Below the pieces are notes generated by a model that was not told where the DNA came from, ran no database searches, and saw only the letters and a list, made by a program, of their open reading frames with translations. This document shows positions 26,829-35,054 of a stretch of 64,000 nt of DNA, one piece after another. Source of the stretch: Mesorhizobium sangaii (GTDB lineage: Bacteria; Pseudomonadota; Alphaproteobacteria; Rhizobiales; Rhizobiaceae); the NCBI RefSeq assembly GCF_014207355.1, contig NZ_JACHEF010000010.1:1-64000 (forward strand), in the 5' to 3' direction. Position 1 is the stretch's first letter, and the number at the start of each line of letters is the position of its first letter. The position numbers were made by a program, and so were the translations under genes.

Positions 26829-28034
26829 TCATCCCGTCATTCGCGCTGTCACGCCATTGGCCTTCAGCGCGGCCATGAGCATGGGACCGACAGAAAATTG
26901 CCCTGCCTTGGCCTTTTCGGTCAGCACCCGCAGGTAACCGCCGGCCGAATTGATATGCTGGGCCCTTTGCAAGATGCAGGCAATCACGATGGCGGCGACT
27001 TCCTGGCCCATCACATGGCAGGCCTCCTCATACGCTGATGGCGAAACACCAAGGTAGCCCCGCACCTGGGCGGCCGTCATCATCAAGTCGCGCCAGGTTC
27101 CGATACCGTTGACGGCATAGTCCGCTATTTCGGGGCAGGCTTTCAGCACAAGTCCTATCGGGTAGCTTTTCGGTTTCTCGGCTGGAATAGATGTTGGCTC
27201 GACCGCCGCCCTGCTTTTTTCGAAAGCCGGTTCAAATACAAAAGTGGAGTCTGTGTTTGAATCAGATTGCTGCCGCTCATTTTGGGTCTCATTGCCGCTA
27301 GGATTCGTGGAATTTGTGAAGCTTTCCAGCATTCTATCCACTTCATCATGCAGCAAGGTCAGCTCTGCAACGATCCCTCCCAGTTCGGAGAGTTCGGCGC
27401 GACGCGGAATTGCATCCACGATCGCCCTAAAACGTCTCCAGATGGCTCCCCAGTCCCCAGGAACGCCCTCCTCGATCGCCGCCTCGACAAGCTTATGGAT
27501 GTCACGGCGATGGAGTGTGATCCGCTCCCGCATCAATTTGAGCGCGCGGTTGTCGGCGCGAACCTGATCAGCTGCGTGCTGAAACTCCGCGGCTCGTGTC
27601 AGCAACGGCGCCAGCGAGAAGCCGAACGCTTCAACAAGAGTCCCCCCCTGCCCCTTGCGAGCGAACCTCTTGCCATTGGGGCTATCGCGGCGGATGATCA
27701 GGCCGCAATTGACCAGCTCAGCCAGGTTCCTTCGTAGTGTGGAATCGGCCATGCCGTGCGCGCGCAACGACAGCTGTGCGTTCGACGGAAAGACCATCAG
27801 GCCGTTTTCCTCGCTGATCTGGTCATCCGGGTAGAAGGTCAACAGCCCACTCAGCACGGCCAGGGCGCGATCGCCCACGCCGACAATCGACTTCCCCTCA
27901 CAGAGCCAACGATAGACCTGCCATTTCTGAACGAGCGATCCTTCCGGTATCTCCCGCGCTGCCGTGTTCGCTTGCACTAGCGCAAGCGTCATCGGCCGCC
28001 GCCCGAAGGGCGTTGTCGCGTACCCACTCTCCAT
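26829..28034 (-). CDS. repC: RepC, plasmid replication initiator
   Basis: A 401-aa RepC protein. It begins MESGYATTPFGRRPMTLALVQAN and contains the family block KWQVYRWLCEGKSIVGVGDRALAVLSGLLTFYPDD..FPSNAQLSLRAHGMADSTLRRNLAELV, which includes the winged-helix DNA-binding part. ATG 28034 is preferred because AAGGTGAGGGA lies immediately upstream. RepC is limiting for replication and the origin usually lies inside its own gene. It is separated from repB by the countertranscript RNA region. A low-similarity, Asn/Ser-rich linker (about residues 245-285) splits the N- and C-terminal parts. Confidence 0.9.
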   Translation of the reverse strand: MESGYATTPFGRRPMTLALVQANTAAREIPEGSLVQKWQVYRWLCEGKSIVGVGDRALAVLSGLLTFYPDDQISEENGLMVFPSNAQLSLRAHGMADSTLRRNLAELVNCGLIIRRDSPNGKRFARKGQGGTLVEAFGFSLAPLLTRAAEFQHAADQVRADNRALKLMRERITLHRRDIHKLVEAAIEEGVPGDWGAIWRRFRAIVDAIPRRAELSELGGIVAELTLLHDEVDRMLESFTNSTNPSGNETQNERQQSDSNTDSTFVFEPAFEKSRAAVEPTSIPAEKPKSYPIGLVLKACPEIADYAVNGIGTWRDLMMTAAQVRGYLGVSPSAYEEACHVMGQEVAAIVIACILQRAQHINSAGGYLRVLTEKAKAGQFSVGPMLMAALKANGVTARMTG

Positions 28035-28127
28035 TTCCCTCACCTTTCAATCAGGCAAAAGAAATCTGCTCACCGAAACGGCGCCACGACTCTTGACAGT
28101 GATTCGGGGAAATGCGATTCTCAGCTT

Positions 28128-28181
28128 GCGACAGACGAGAAGGGCTTCCGCGACGGTGACGTTCGGGGGCCTTTTTCTTTT
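28128..28181 (+). ncRNA. repABC countertranscript RNA (incompatibility RNA)
   Basis: Antisense to the repB-repC intergenic part of the operon mRNA. A promoter is visible on the plus strand: TTGACA (28093-28098), 17 bases, then GATTCT (28116-28121). The end is an intrinsic terminator: stem GGCTTCCG (28143-28150) pairing with CGGGGGCC (28164-28171), then TTTTTCTTTT. These position and strand features match the ctRNA that represses repC in repABC plasmids. Exact 5' end is inferred. Confidence 0.75.
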
Positions 28182-28187
28182 GCGGTT

Positions 28188-29174
28188 TCAGTCTCCTGTT
28201 GCTGTCTTCTCCGACTTCCTGAACGCCTCATAAAGGTCACCCAGATTATCGGAAATCCACGTTCCAAAGCGGCTGCCATCCCTCTCCTTCACGGCGATCG
28301 TGACGGCCTTGCCTGCCTTCTTGACGCTGACGCTAATTAATTTGTCCTCGGGAGCCCAGGATCGTGCCTCGGACTTCACACTTGCCTTGCGAACCGCCTT
28401 CCCCTTCGCATTCAAGGCCGCTATTAACTTTTCGAAGCGTTCGTTGCTTTCCAACTCAACGAATTCTGGTTCTGACAAGATCGCATCAACCATTTCGGAT
28501 TTCTTGCCCGCGAGCAGGGACAGCTCCACCCAGCGCTCACGGCCGACAGACGCAGCTGATCCAATCCTGCCGATGACGGATGCAGGAATCCTGGTGACAA
28601 CTGACACCATCTTCGAGACCGCAGCGGCGTTCGAGGCCAATGCCGACGAGATGACATCTCTGTCGTACCCTAAGTCCTCAAGGCGCTTTGCAAACATCGC
28701 CTTCTCAATGAAACTGAGATTTGCCCGAGCGGAATTCTCCTGACCCTGAGCAATGACATGGGTCTTGTCGTCGATCTCTTTGACGACCGCCCTCACCTTC
28801 CGCCCGAGTTCGCGGGCGACTCGGACTCGGCGATGGCCGAAAACGATCATGTAGCGGCCGTCGGAGCCCGGATGCGGGCGGACAAGTATGGGAGAATCCT
28901 GCCCCCTCTCCCGAATCGCTTCCAGCAGTTCTTGATACTGTTCCTTGTCGTCGCCCATGCGGTCGGAAACGAACGAGCCGTCGACTGCGTCTGGATCGAG
29001 TTCGACCACATGCTCGCCTTCAAGATACGCATCCGCTTGCTTTGCCAACTCGTTGACCGAGCGGATCATGGATTTCGAAGCGCCGCGGATTGGATATGCT
29101 GCAGTGGAGGTGGACGACACCTGGTCGCCGGTCTCCGCTTCTACGAGGCCTGCAAGAAGATTCTTACGTGCCAT
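28188..29174 (-). CDS. repB: RepB, ParB-like partition protein
   Basis: A 328-aa ParB family protein. It begins MARKNLLAGLVEAE, contains the ParB N-terminal nuclease-like domain (SPILVRPHPGSDGRYMIVFGHRRVRVARELGRKVRAVVKE) and QGQENSARANLSFIEKAMFAKRLED, followed by the HTH (ASNAAAVSKMVSVVTRIP). RepB binds parS and works with RepA for segregation. It is 71 bases downstream of repA, and a parS-like site lies in that gap. Confidence 0.9.
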   Translation of the reverse strand: MARKNLLAGLVEAETGDQVSSTSTAAYPIRGASKSMIRSVNELAKQADAYLEGEHVVELDPDAVDGSFVSDRMGDDKEQYQELLEAIRERGQDSPILVRPHPGSDGRYMIVFGHRRVRVARELGRKVRAVVKEIDDKTHVIAQGQENSARANLSFIEKAMFAKRLEDLGYDRDVISSALASNAAAVSKMVSVVTRIPASVIGRIGSAASVGRERWVELSLLAGKKSEMVDAILSEPEFVELESNERFEKLIAALNAKGKAVRKASVKSEARSWAPEDKLISVSVKKAGKAVTIAVKERDGSRFGTWISDNLGDLYEAFRKSEKTATGD

Positions 29175-29228
29175 ATTTTACCTCCAGATAGCGCATAGTC
29201 CGTTGAATGCGTTGGGGAAATATCTATT

Positions 29229-29244
29229 TTTGTCAGCGGACAAA
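29229..29244. promoter_or_regulatory. parS-like site between repA and repB
   Basis: TTTGTCAGCGGACAAA is a near-palindrome that fits the inner positions of the repABC centromere consensus GTTNNCNGCNGNNAAC (all but the two outermost bases). A second copy, identical at 15 of 16 positions, lies upstream of repA at 30627-30642. The positions are those used by RepB sites in other repABC operons. Confidence 0.75.
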
Positions 29245-29245
29245 G

Positions 29246-30454
29246 TCAGCGCCCCCATGCTTCATGAATCAAAGCTGCGATTTCGCCGTTTACGACGTCC
29301 AGGGCTTCCATTGCCCGCTCGTATGTGGAGCGGGTCATTGCATTCTTTTCGACTTCGTAGAGCGTCTGCTTGGTAATCCCCGCATCGGAAATCGCCGTTG
29401 ATTTCAGCATCTGGTTCTTGAGAATGAATTCGCCGAACAGCGTATGCAGGAATGCCACCATCTGCGCTTGCGGCTGATCCGTGGGTTCAAATCGAGTAAC
29501 AAGATAGCGATACCACTCCAGATTCACCTCGGCACCCGCCGCCCTGATCGGCTCCAGGATGTTCCCGAGCATGAGCAGAAACTGGCCCATGCTCATCACA
29601 TCGAGCATCTGCGGATGGATCGTGATCAAGACTGACGTCGCTGCGGTGAGTGCGGTGATCGTCAGGTAGCCGAGCTGCGGCGGACAATCGATAACTATGA
29701 CATCGTAGCGATCGTCGACCTCCATCAATGCCTTCGAGATGCGCGTGAAGAACGCCCTGCCCACATTCGAAGACTTGTCCGTCATAGCCAGAGGCGTGTC
29801 GTATTCGAATTCCTGCAGCTCCAGATTCGCAGGGACGATATCCAGGCCTGGGAAATTCGTCGGCTTGATGATGTCCGAGAGAGCCACCTTCTGGTCGTCA
29901 TAGCGAATCGCGTCATAAAGCGATTTCGTCTGGTCGAGTTCGGGCTGAAACCCATGCAACGAGGAAAGCGACGCCTGCGGATCGAGATCGACAGCTAGGA
30001 CACGGTGCCCCGTAAGCGCTAGATATTGGGCGAGGTGGGCAGCGGTGGTGGTCTTACCGCTGCCCCCCTTGAAATTAACCACAGCTAAGATCTGAAGCTT
30101 CTCACTCGGTCGACGATGGGGAACATACATTCGGGCGTCCGACCGCCCGTGCTGGTCAAGATACTGGCGCAGCGCAAGCATCTGTTCAGCAGTGTACGAC
30201 CGCCTGCCCGACGTCGAGGTCTCAGGTACCGGGCCCTTGCCTTCCAGATGCAGTTTCTTCAAATGGCTCTGGGAAACCCCCAGATACGTGGCGACCTCAG
30301 CCAGCGAGAACGAACGAAGATTCTTCTTGGCGTGCGGAGGGAAGCGCTGCATCGACAGTAAGTGCAACTTCTTCGATATCTGGTCGCCCTGCTCAAGAAT
30401 GCTTTTCTCGAACAGCAGCGGGATTTTCCTGGGAACGGTTGAACTCACGTTCAT
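29246..30454 (-). CDS. repA: RepA, ParA-like partition ATPase
   Basis: A 402-aa ParA family protein, first gene of repABC. An N-terminal HTH (SLAEVATYLGVSQSHLKKLHLEG, residues 50-72) binds the operon promoter. Walker A KGGSGKTT is at residues 129-136, followed by VLAVDLDPQASLS and VIVIDCPPQLGYLT. It ends EIAALIHEAWGR. RepA acts in segregation and represses its own operon with RepB. ATG at 30454; an inverted repeat suited as operator lies at 30469-30485. Confidence 0.9.
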   Translation of the reverse strand: MNVSSTVPRKIPLLFEKSILEQGDQISKKLHLLSMQRFPPHAKKNLRSFSLAEVATYLGVSQSHLKKLHLEGKGPVPETSTSGRRSYTAEQMLALRQYLDQHGRSDARMYVPHRRPSEKLQILAVVNFKGGSGKTTTAAHLAQYLALTGHRVLAVDLDPQASLSSLHGFQPELDQTKSLYDAIRYDDQKVALSDIIKPTNFPGLDIVPANLELQEFEYDTPLAMTDKSSNVGRAFFTRISKALMEVDDRYDVIVIDCPPQLGYLTITALTAATSVLITIHPQMLDVMSMGQFLLMLGNILEPIRAAGAEVNLEWYRYLVTRFEPTDQPQAQMVAFLHTLFGEFILKNQMLKSTAISDAGITKQTLYEVEKNAMTRSTYERAMEALDVVNGEIAALIHEAWGR

Positions 30455-30468
30455 TCGATCGAGACTCT

Positions 30469-30485
30469 CTAAAAACGATTTTTAG
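30469..30485. promoter_or_regulatory. inverted repeat upstream of repA (operator candidate)
   Basis: CTAAAAA and TTTTTAG flank CGA, 15 bases upstream of the repA ATG. RepA represses its own promoter through such AT-rich palindromes in studied repABC operons. Confidence 0.6.
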
Positions 30486-30626
30486 CTTAAAGTCGCTACG
30501 CAAGCGTCATTATGTCCGATTCGCTCGATCCGACAAGAAGTTTAAAGTTAACAAAAGGTTAATGGTCGCAGCGTGAATTGCCGTGGCCTGATCCATGCGA
30601 TTGAATATGCTACACAATTTGCCGAT

Positions 30627-30642
30627 TTTGTCAGCGGACAAC
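30627..30642. promoter_or_regulatory. parS-like site upstream of repA
   Basis: TTTGTCAGCGGACAAC matches 15 of the 16 positions of the parS consensus GTTNNCNGCNGNNAAC when N is free, and 15 of 16 bases of the site at 29229. It lies 173 bases upstream of the repA start. Confidence 0.75.
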
Positions 30643-30689
30643 TCTGCTGAATGAGCCGCAACAGCTTCTCCCGGCCGCCGGGCCAACAA

Positions 30690-31081
30690 TGCTGAGTCTG
30701 GACGTTTCCAATCCTGCTCAATGGCAAACCCTTGCCATGCCATTTAGGCATGATCGAAAGCTCCCGCTTTTGTGTGGACACGGAACTCGGCTGCAAGAAT
30801 GCGGCGAGAGGTATTCACAAGGCGACGATGGCCTTGTTCGCGGCGTCCTCGAATGGTCCCACGCCAATGGCTATTCGGAGGTCGCGACCGTTACCGACCT
30901 TCGCTTCGAAAGGACCCTTGGCAGGCCAGGGCTGCCGTTCAGCCGGCTTGGCACGCCGCATCCGATGGAAACCACCACGGCGATCGTCGGTATCATTCCC
31001 GCCACAATCGAGAACGTCCTTCGCGTTCGGCCCAAGGGCTACGAACCATTCTTCGTCGACCGCGCCCCGCTTGCAGCGTGA
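30690..31081 (+). pseudogene. traI: traI remnant (LuxI-type AHL synthase)
   Basis: Two frames carry pieces of an autoinducer synthase: LGMIESSRFCVDTELGCKNAARGIHKAT in one frame (from about 30745), then VRGVLEWSHANGYSEVATVTDLRFERTLGRPGLPFSRLG in another (from about 30830) up to TGA at 31079-31081. The ESSRFCVDT and TVTDLRFER blocks are typical of TraI. The N-terminal third is missing or unreadable. It lies divergent from repA and upstream of trbB, exactly the Ti/Sym plasmid order. Confidence 0.8.
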
Positions 31082-31121
31082 GGATCGGCCATCACACATC
31101 GGATCCAGAAAACATCGCTTC

Positions 31122-32030
31122 ATGATGCGCACGTCGCAATCACACCATCGCCTCGTCCGAAAGCTTCGTGAGGCCATGGGCAGTACGATCTGCAACACAG
31201 TCGATGATGCGCTCGTCGTCGAGATCATGCTCAATCCAGACGGTCAACTCTTTATCGAGCAGATCGGCGAGCCGATCACGCAGGCCGGAAAGTTGGCATC
31301 ACAGGCGGCTGGAGACCATCATTGGCACGGTCGCATGCACTGGGAACGGAAGTGAACCGCAACCGGCCGATCATCTCGGGCGAACTACCAATCGGCGGCC
31401 ATCGTTTCGAGGGGCTGCTGTCGCCGGTGGTCGCAGCACCGGTGTTTACGATCCGCAAGCGCGCCACCCAACTTTTCCAGCTCGACAGCTACGTGCCGGA
31501 CAAGATCATGACCGAATACCAAGCGTCGGTGATCCGCAATGCCGTCGAGAACCGCATGAACATCATCGTGTCAGCAGCAAGGCGACGGGCAAAGCCACGC
31601 TGACCAACGCCGTGATCGGCGAGATCGTCAGCCTGACGCCGGAACACAGACTCGTCATCCTCGAGGACACCGCAGAGATCCAATGTGCGGCTGAAAACGC
31701 GGTCGCCGTTCATACGACCGACGCGGTGGATATGAGCCAGACTGGTCAAATCCACCATACGTTTGAGGCCAGACCGGATTATTTGGCGAGGTTCACGATG
31801 GGGCAACACTCGCACTTGTCAAGGCTTGGAACACGGGCCATCCCGGCGGCATTGCCACGATCCACGCAAACAGCTCTCCTTCAGCGTTGACGCGCTTCGA
31901 GCAACTGACGGCTGACGTCAGCTCAAACCCGATGCCAGACATCATGGCGAGGCGGTCAACATGGTCATCTCGATCGAACGCACGCCGAAGGGCCGCCGCG
32001 TTCGCGAGCTGATCGTCGTTGAAGGAATGG
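31122..32030 (+). pseudogene. trbB: trbB remnant (conjugal transfer ATPase)
   Basis: Starts as a normal TrbB: ATG 31122, SQSHHRLVRKLREAMG, VVEIMLNPDGQLFIEQIGEP. It then changes frame at about 31330 (NRPIISGELPIGGHRFEGLLSPVVAAPVFTIRKRA), again at about 31575, where Walker A GGTGSGKTT has become KATGKAT, then HRLVILEDTAEIQCAAENA, and at about 31800 (VKAWNTGHPGGIATIHAN) and about 31950 (VNMVISIERTPKGRRVREL). At least four lesions; the conjugation ATPase is dead. Nothing recognisable of trbC onward follows. Confidence 0.85.
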
Positions 32031-32212
32031 CCAATACCGCAACGAATCCTGTGGCAGCGAAAAGCGGCAACGCGCGCCGGCACGATCGCAATGGCGGCCG
32101 TGGCGGCTTCTCCGCAGCCAGCGCAGGGCGAAATGATGATGATGCATGGATCTGTGAGCCGCGCCAACCGGCCGTTTGCGTGGGGCAGCGAGTCGCTCCG
32201 GGCAGGGTGGGC

Positions 32213-32422
32213 TCATTCGTCGCCTGCGAGGCCATCGAACGCCTCAAGCAGCGCGTCGACGATCGCTTGGCCGAGCGCCTGTGCTGTCTCGCCGATCTGG
32301 GCTTCGTTTGCGTTGCGGACGGCGGTGGCGAGTTCCGAGGCCTGATCGGTCAGGATCGCATTGGCCCGATCTATCGCCCATTGCGCGAAATCGTCCCGGC
32401 TGTCGATGATCCTGGTTTCCAT
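32213..32422 (-). CDS. small protein of unknown function, 69 aa
   Basis: METRIIDSRDDFAQWAIDRANAILTDQASELATAV..., acidic and helical, no known domain. ATG 32422 has GGGAG ten bases upstream. An inverted repeat (TTAGCC and GGCTAA around TATTTG) at 32452-32469 lies in front of it and could be an operator. Not seen elsewhere in the window. Confidence 0.45.
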   Translation of the reverse strand: METRIIDSRDDFAQWAIDRANAILTDQASELATAVRNANEAQIGETAQALGQAIVDALLEAFDGLAGDE

Positions 32423-32465
32423 CAATGCGAGCTCCCGCGTTTAGCATTTGTTTAGCCTATTTGGG

Positions 32466-32806
32466 CTAAGATCAAGGTGCGCGATGAGTACTGCGTTCGC
32501 GCCACAACACTCCTCGAACCTTGCAGCGTCTGGCATCGCGGGCAAGCCTCCGCCTCAGTGGAGGCCACCTCGGCGGGCATGCCGTGTGCCCACATCCTTC
32601 TGGCGTTTGACGGGACCCCACAGGTGATGCGCGACGAACATTATTAAAAGCGGCTCCGGCGCTGGCCAGGAGAGAGAACAACCCACGGCGGCCTTGCAGC
32701 AGGCAACGAGGTAGGCGAGGTCGGAGGCAAGCGCGCACTGTGTTGTCGCGGATACCTTCCTTGGTGACGCAGCGCCTCGAAGCGCTAGGTTGAAATTTCG
32801 AACCAC
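32466..32806 (-). pseudogene. N-terminal fragment of a second type of integrase
   Basis: The minus strand encodes SDLAYLVACCKAAVGCSLSWPAPEPLLIMFVAHHLWGPVKR, which by eye resembles the N-terminal SAM-like domain of a plasmid integrase family. The frame then breaks and no catalytic domain follows. It sits next to the intact recombinase of module copy 2 but is not the same family. Confidence 0.5.
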
Positions 32807-32849
32807 GGTTCCACCTTACGGCTTCAAACGGGGGAAGGGGAGGGGCTTT

Positions 32850-33962
32850 TCAGAGCCCTGTCGCCTTGGTCAGGTTGGTCCGGAATCTGTCGCGTCGCCG
32901 TTGACATTTGCGGGTCATCTCGGTCAAGGCATGGCCGAACTGCTTCTGCACGTACCGCTCCTCGATGTCGGCCGAGGAGGCAAGCCCGGCGCGCAGCGAG
33001 TGTCCGGCGAACAGCAGCGCGCGCTCCCCTTCGGGAAGATCGGCGCGGACGCCGGCGGCGAGCGCAGTCTGCTTGACCAGGCGAACCACATGCTTGTCGG
33101 AGAGCCGCTCGACATCGACGGTCTTGTTGTCACGAAAAATGCGGCGGAAGAGGGGGCCTCTGGCGATGCGGCCCAGCTGGATCCAGGTCTCCAGCGCGAC
33201 GACGGGGCAGGAGAGGTCGCTGGAGCCACGGCCGACCTCAACCTCGCGGCAGCCGGTCTTTCCCCTGAGCGTGACGAGCACGCCCTTGTCCGGAAAGATT
33301 TCGATCCAGCCGGCGCCGTCGCTGTGGTCGTCGCGCACGACGTCTAGACCGACGATCTCGGAGCGGCGCAGGCCACCGGCGAAGCCGAGCAGCAGGATGG
33401 CGCGGTCCCGGAGGCCGCGCAGGTCATGGCCGAGCGTCGCAATCATGGCGATGAGATCGTCGCCGAGCACGGCTTCCTTCTGCCGCGGCGGCTTTGCGTG
33501 TTTTCTGCGGATGCCGGCGAGGACCGTGGCGATGTGGCGGTCGGAGCGATTCATTGGCACGCCGCGCTGGGTAAAGTTCCAGGCAAGGCCGGACAGCCGC
33601 CGCTCGATCGTCGCGACGGAGAGCGATGACAGGCCGCGTTTCGGATCACCGGCGGCGGTTCCTGTGGCACAGGCGCTGATATAGAGGCCGATGATTTGGC
33701 TCGAAGGCGGCAGCGAATCGAACCCTTCCCGGCGGCACCAGGAGGCAAAATGCCGCCAGTCCTTAGCGTAGGCATTTTGAGTGTTATCGGAACTGGCGGC
33801 CTTGGCGTAGGCCGTCGCGGTCTCGGCGAGGGCTTCCAAGCGAGCCGGGGGCGGCGCGGCGCCCATGTCCATCACCAAGTCGACGAGATCCGGCATCTCG
33901 CCATCGAGGTGGTCGACGGGCGGGAGGTCGGTTTTGGCGGGTTTCGATGGGGGATCTTCCAT
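32850..33962 (-). CDS. tyrosine recombinase, module copy 2
   Basis: A 370-aa recombinase closely related to copy 1. Core-binding part SSDNTQNAYAKDWRHFASWCRREGF; catalytic blocks GGLRRSEIVGLDV, AGHSLRAGLASSADIEERYVQKQFGHALTEMTRKCQRRRDRF. The position of the nucleophilic Tyr in copy 1 (TRRYQRR) is TRKCQRR here, so the Tyr appears replaced by Cys. If that alignment is right, copy 2 cannot do normal strand exchange. ATG 33962 (MEDPPSKPAK) is taken as start; an upstream ATG at 33983 is within the palindromic site. Confidence 0.85.
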   Translation of the reverse strand: MEDPPSKPAKTDLPPVDHLDGEMPDLVDLVMDMGAAPPPARLEALAETATAYAKAASSDNTQNAYAKDWRHFASWCRREGFDSLPPSSQIIGLYISACATGTAAGDPKRGLSSLSVATIERRLSGLAWNFTQRGVPMNRSDRHIATVLAGIRRKHAKPPRQKEAVLGDDLIAMIATLGHDLRGLRDRAILLLGFAGGLRRSEIVGLDVVRDDHSDGAGWIEIFPDKGVLVTLRGKTGCREVEVGRGSSDLSCPVVALETWIQLGRIARGPLFRRIFRDNKTVDVERLSDKHVVRLVKQTALAAGVRADLPEGERALLFAGHSLRAGLASSADIEERYVQKQFGHALTEMTRKCQRRRDRFRTNLTKATGL

Positions 33963-33984
33963 GATTTGGCAGGCTAGCGGCATA

Positions 33985-34011
33985 TGTCCGATAAGGCAAG
34001 ATTACCGGACA
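33985..34011. promoter_or_regulatory. inverted-repeat site of module copy 2
   Basis: Arms TGTCCGATAA and TTACCGGACA (nine of ten complementary) flank the 7-base spacer GGCAAGA, between the divergent recombinase and DUF1403 genes. Two arms of about 10 bases around a 6-8 base spacer is the geometry of a tyrosine-recombinase core site. On the minus strand the core TAATCTTGCCTTATCG matches the copy 1 core at 15 of 16 positions. It could equally be a shared operator. Confidence 0.7.
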
Positions 34012-34089
34012 TGATTGGCCTGCGACGCCCGGTGCGTTTTAATGCGTTGCAGATGGTATAAAGCGCACGCCTCATTTATCCTTGTCGCC

Positions 34090-35052
34090 ATGATTCGCGC
34101 CGACCCGTTGCCCGCTGTCTCGCCCCTTCTGCCCCGCGTGCCGGCCTGGGCGCTGCCGGACGGGCCGGTCGAACACCAACCCGACGCCGCGTTCTATGCC
34201 GGCGCGGCGTTGACTTCGCTCGATCAGCTGGTGCGTAGTGATCCCCCTTGGGCCGGCGCCTGGCGCCAGCGGCTGGCGCTCAAATCCGCGGTTGCCGCAG
34301 TGCGCCTGGCCGCCCGCGGCGAGGACGAGGCGGCCCTGCGCGATGTCTGGCACCTGCGCCAGCCCGGCGCCGATCCCGGACCTGCCGGCACAATTTTGGA
34401 CGCGTGGCGACGACTCGCTTCGCAGCCACCAGTGATCGATGGCGAGAGGCTGGTCAAAGTGATGGAACTGCTCGGCCTGCGCTGGGATGACGCCTTCGCC
34501 GATCTGCCTGGGATGATCAGAGACATGCTCGGCGAGCGCCGGCCGGCGCCGTTCGCCGCCGCGGCAATCGCCAGTCACGTTATTGCGCTGTCGCCGGGTT
34601 CGGAGGTGCTGGCCTGGTGGCTCGCCGACCTGGTGGTGGCGCAAAAGCTGCGCTGGCCACGGCCGGTGCCGCTGCTGATGGCCCAGGCTTTTGCGCCGGC
34701 ATTGCGCTCCCAAGGGACGCGCGCGGCAGCGACAAAAATCCGGCCTGGTGAGCAAAAAGAATTCGAGCGCGCGGTGTGCCTGGCGGTGGCGCAAGGCGCC
34801 GCTGAGGCCTGCCGGTTGGGGACTGAGCTCGGCAGGCGCGCAGGTCGGTTGATGGCGGTAGCGCCAAAGCTGCGCGCCAAGGGCGCCGGCGAGGTGATTT
34901 TCTTGCTCCTCAATGAAGACGCCGTCTCAGGATCGCTGGCAACAAAAAACCTGTCGCGCTTTGGGGCACGCCGCCTGTTCGAGCGGCTGCAGAAGTTCGA
35001 GGCGGTGCGCGAGCTCTCCGGCCGCCCGACCTTCCGGCTGTTCGGGCTGTAG
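34090..35052 (+). CDS. DUF1403 protein, module copy 2
   Basis: A 320-aa protein starting MIRADPLPAVSPLLPRVPAWALPDG at ATG 34090; longer upstream starts lack homology to copy 1. It is Ala/Leu-rich and mostly helical, with recurring conserved stretches AGAALTSLDQLVRSDPPWAGAWRQRLALKSAVAAVRLA and LLNEDAVSGSLATKNLSRFGARRLFERLQ. DUF1403 has no established function. The stop is two bases before the ATG of the ScpB gene. The C-terminal segment DAVSGSLAT..RRLFERL is the best conserved between the two copies, suggesting a binding surface. Confidence 0.85.
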   Translation: MIRADPLPAVSPLLPRVPAWALPDGPVEHQPDAAFYAGAALTSLDQLVRSDPPWAGAWRQRLALKSAVAAVRLAARGEDEAALRDVWHLRQPGADPGPAGTILDAWRRLASQPPVIDGERLVKVMELLGLRWDDAFADLPGMIRDMLGERRPAPFAAAAIASHVIALSPGSEVLAWWLADLVVAQKLRWPRPVPLLMAQAFAPALRSQGTRAAATKIRPGEQKEFERAVCLAVAQGAAEACRLGTELGRRAGRLMAVAPKLRAKGAGEVIFLLLNEDAVSGSLATKNLSRFGARRLFERLQKFEAVRELSGRPTFRLFGL

Positions 35053-35054
35053 TG

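Noticed and set aside
32019..32345. trbC following trbB
   Set aside because: A hydrophobic-looking frame (TIAMAAVAASPQPAQG) is present but too short and unlike TrbC to support the call.
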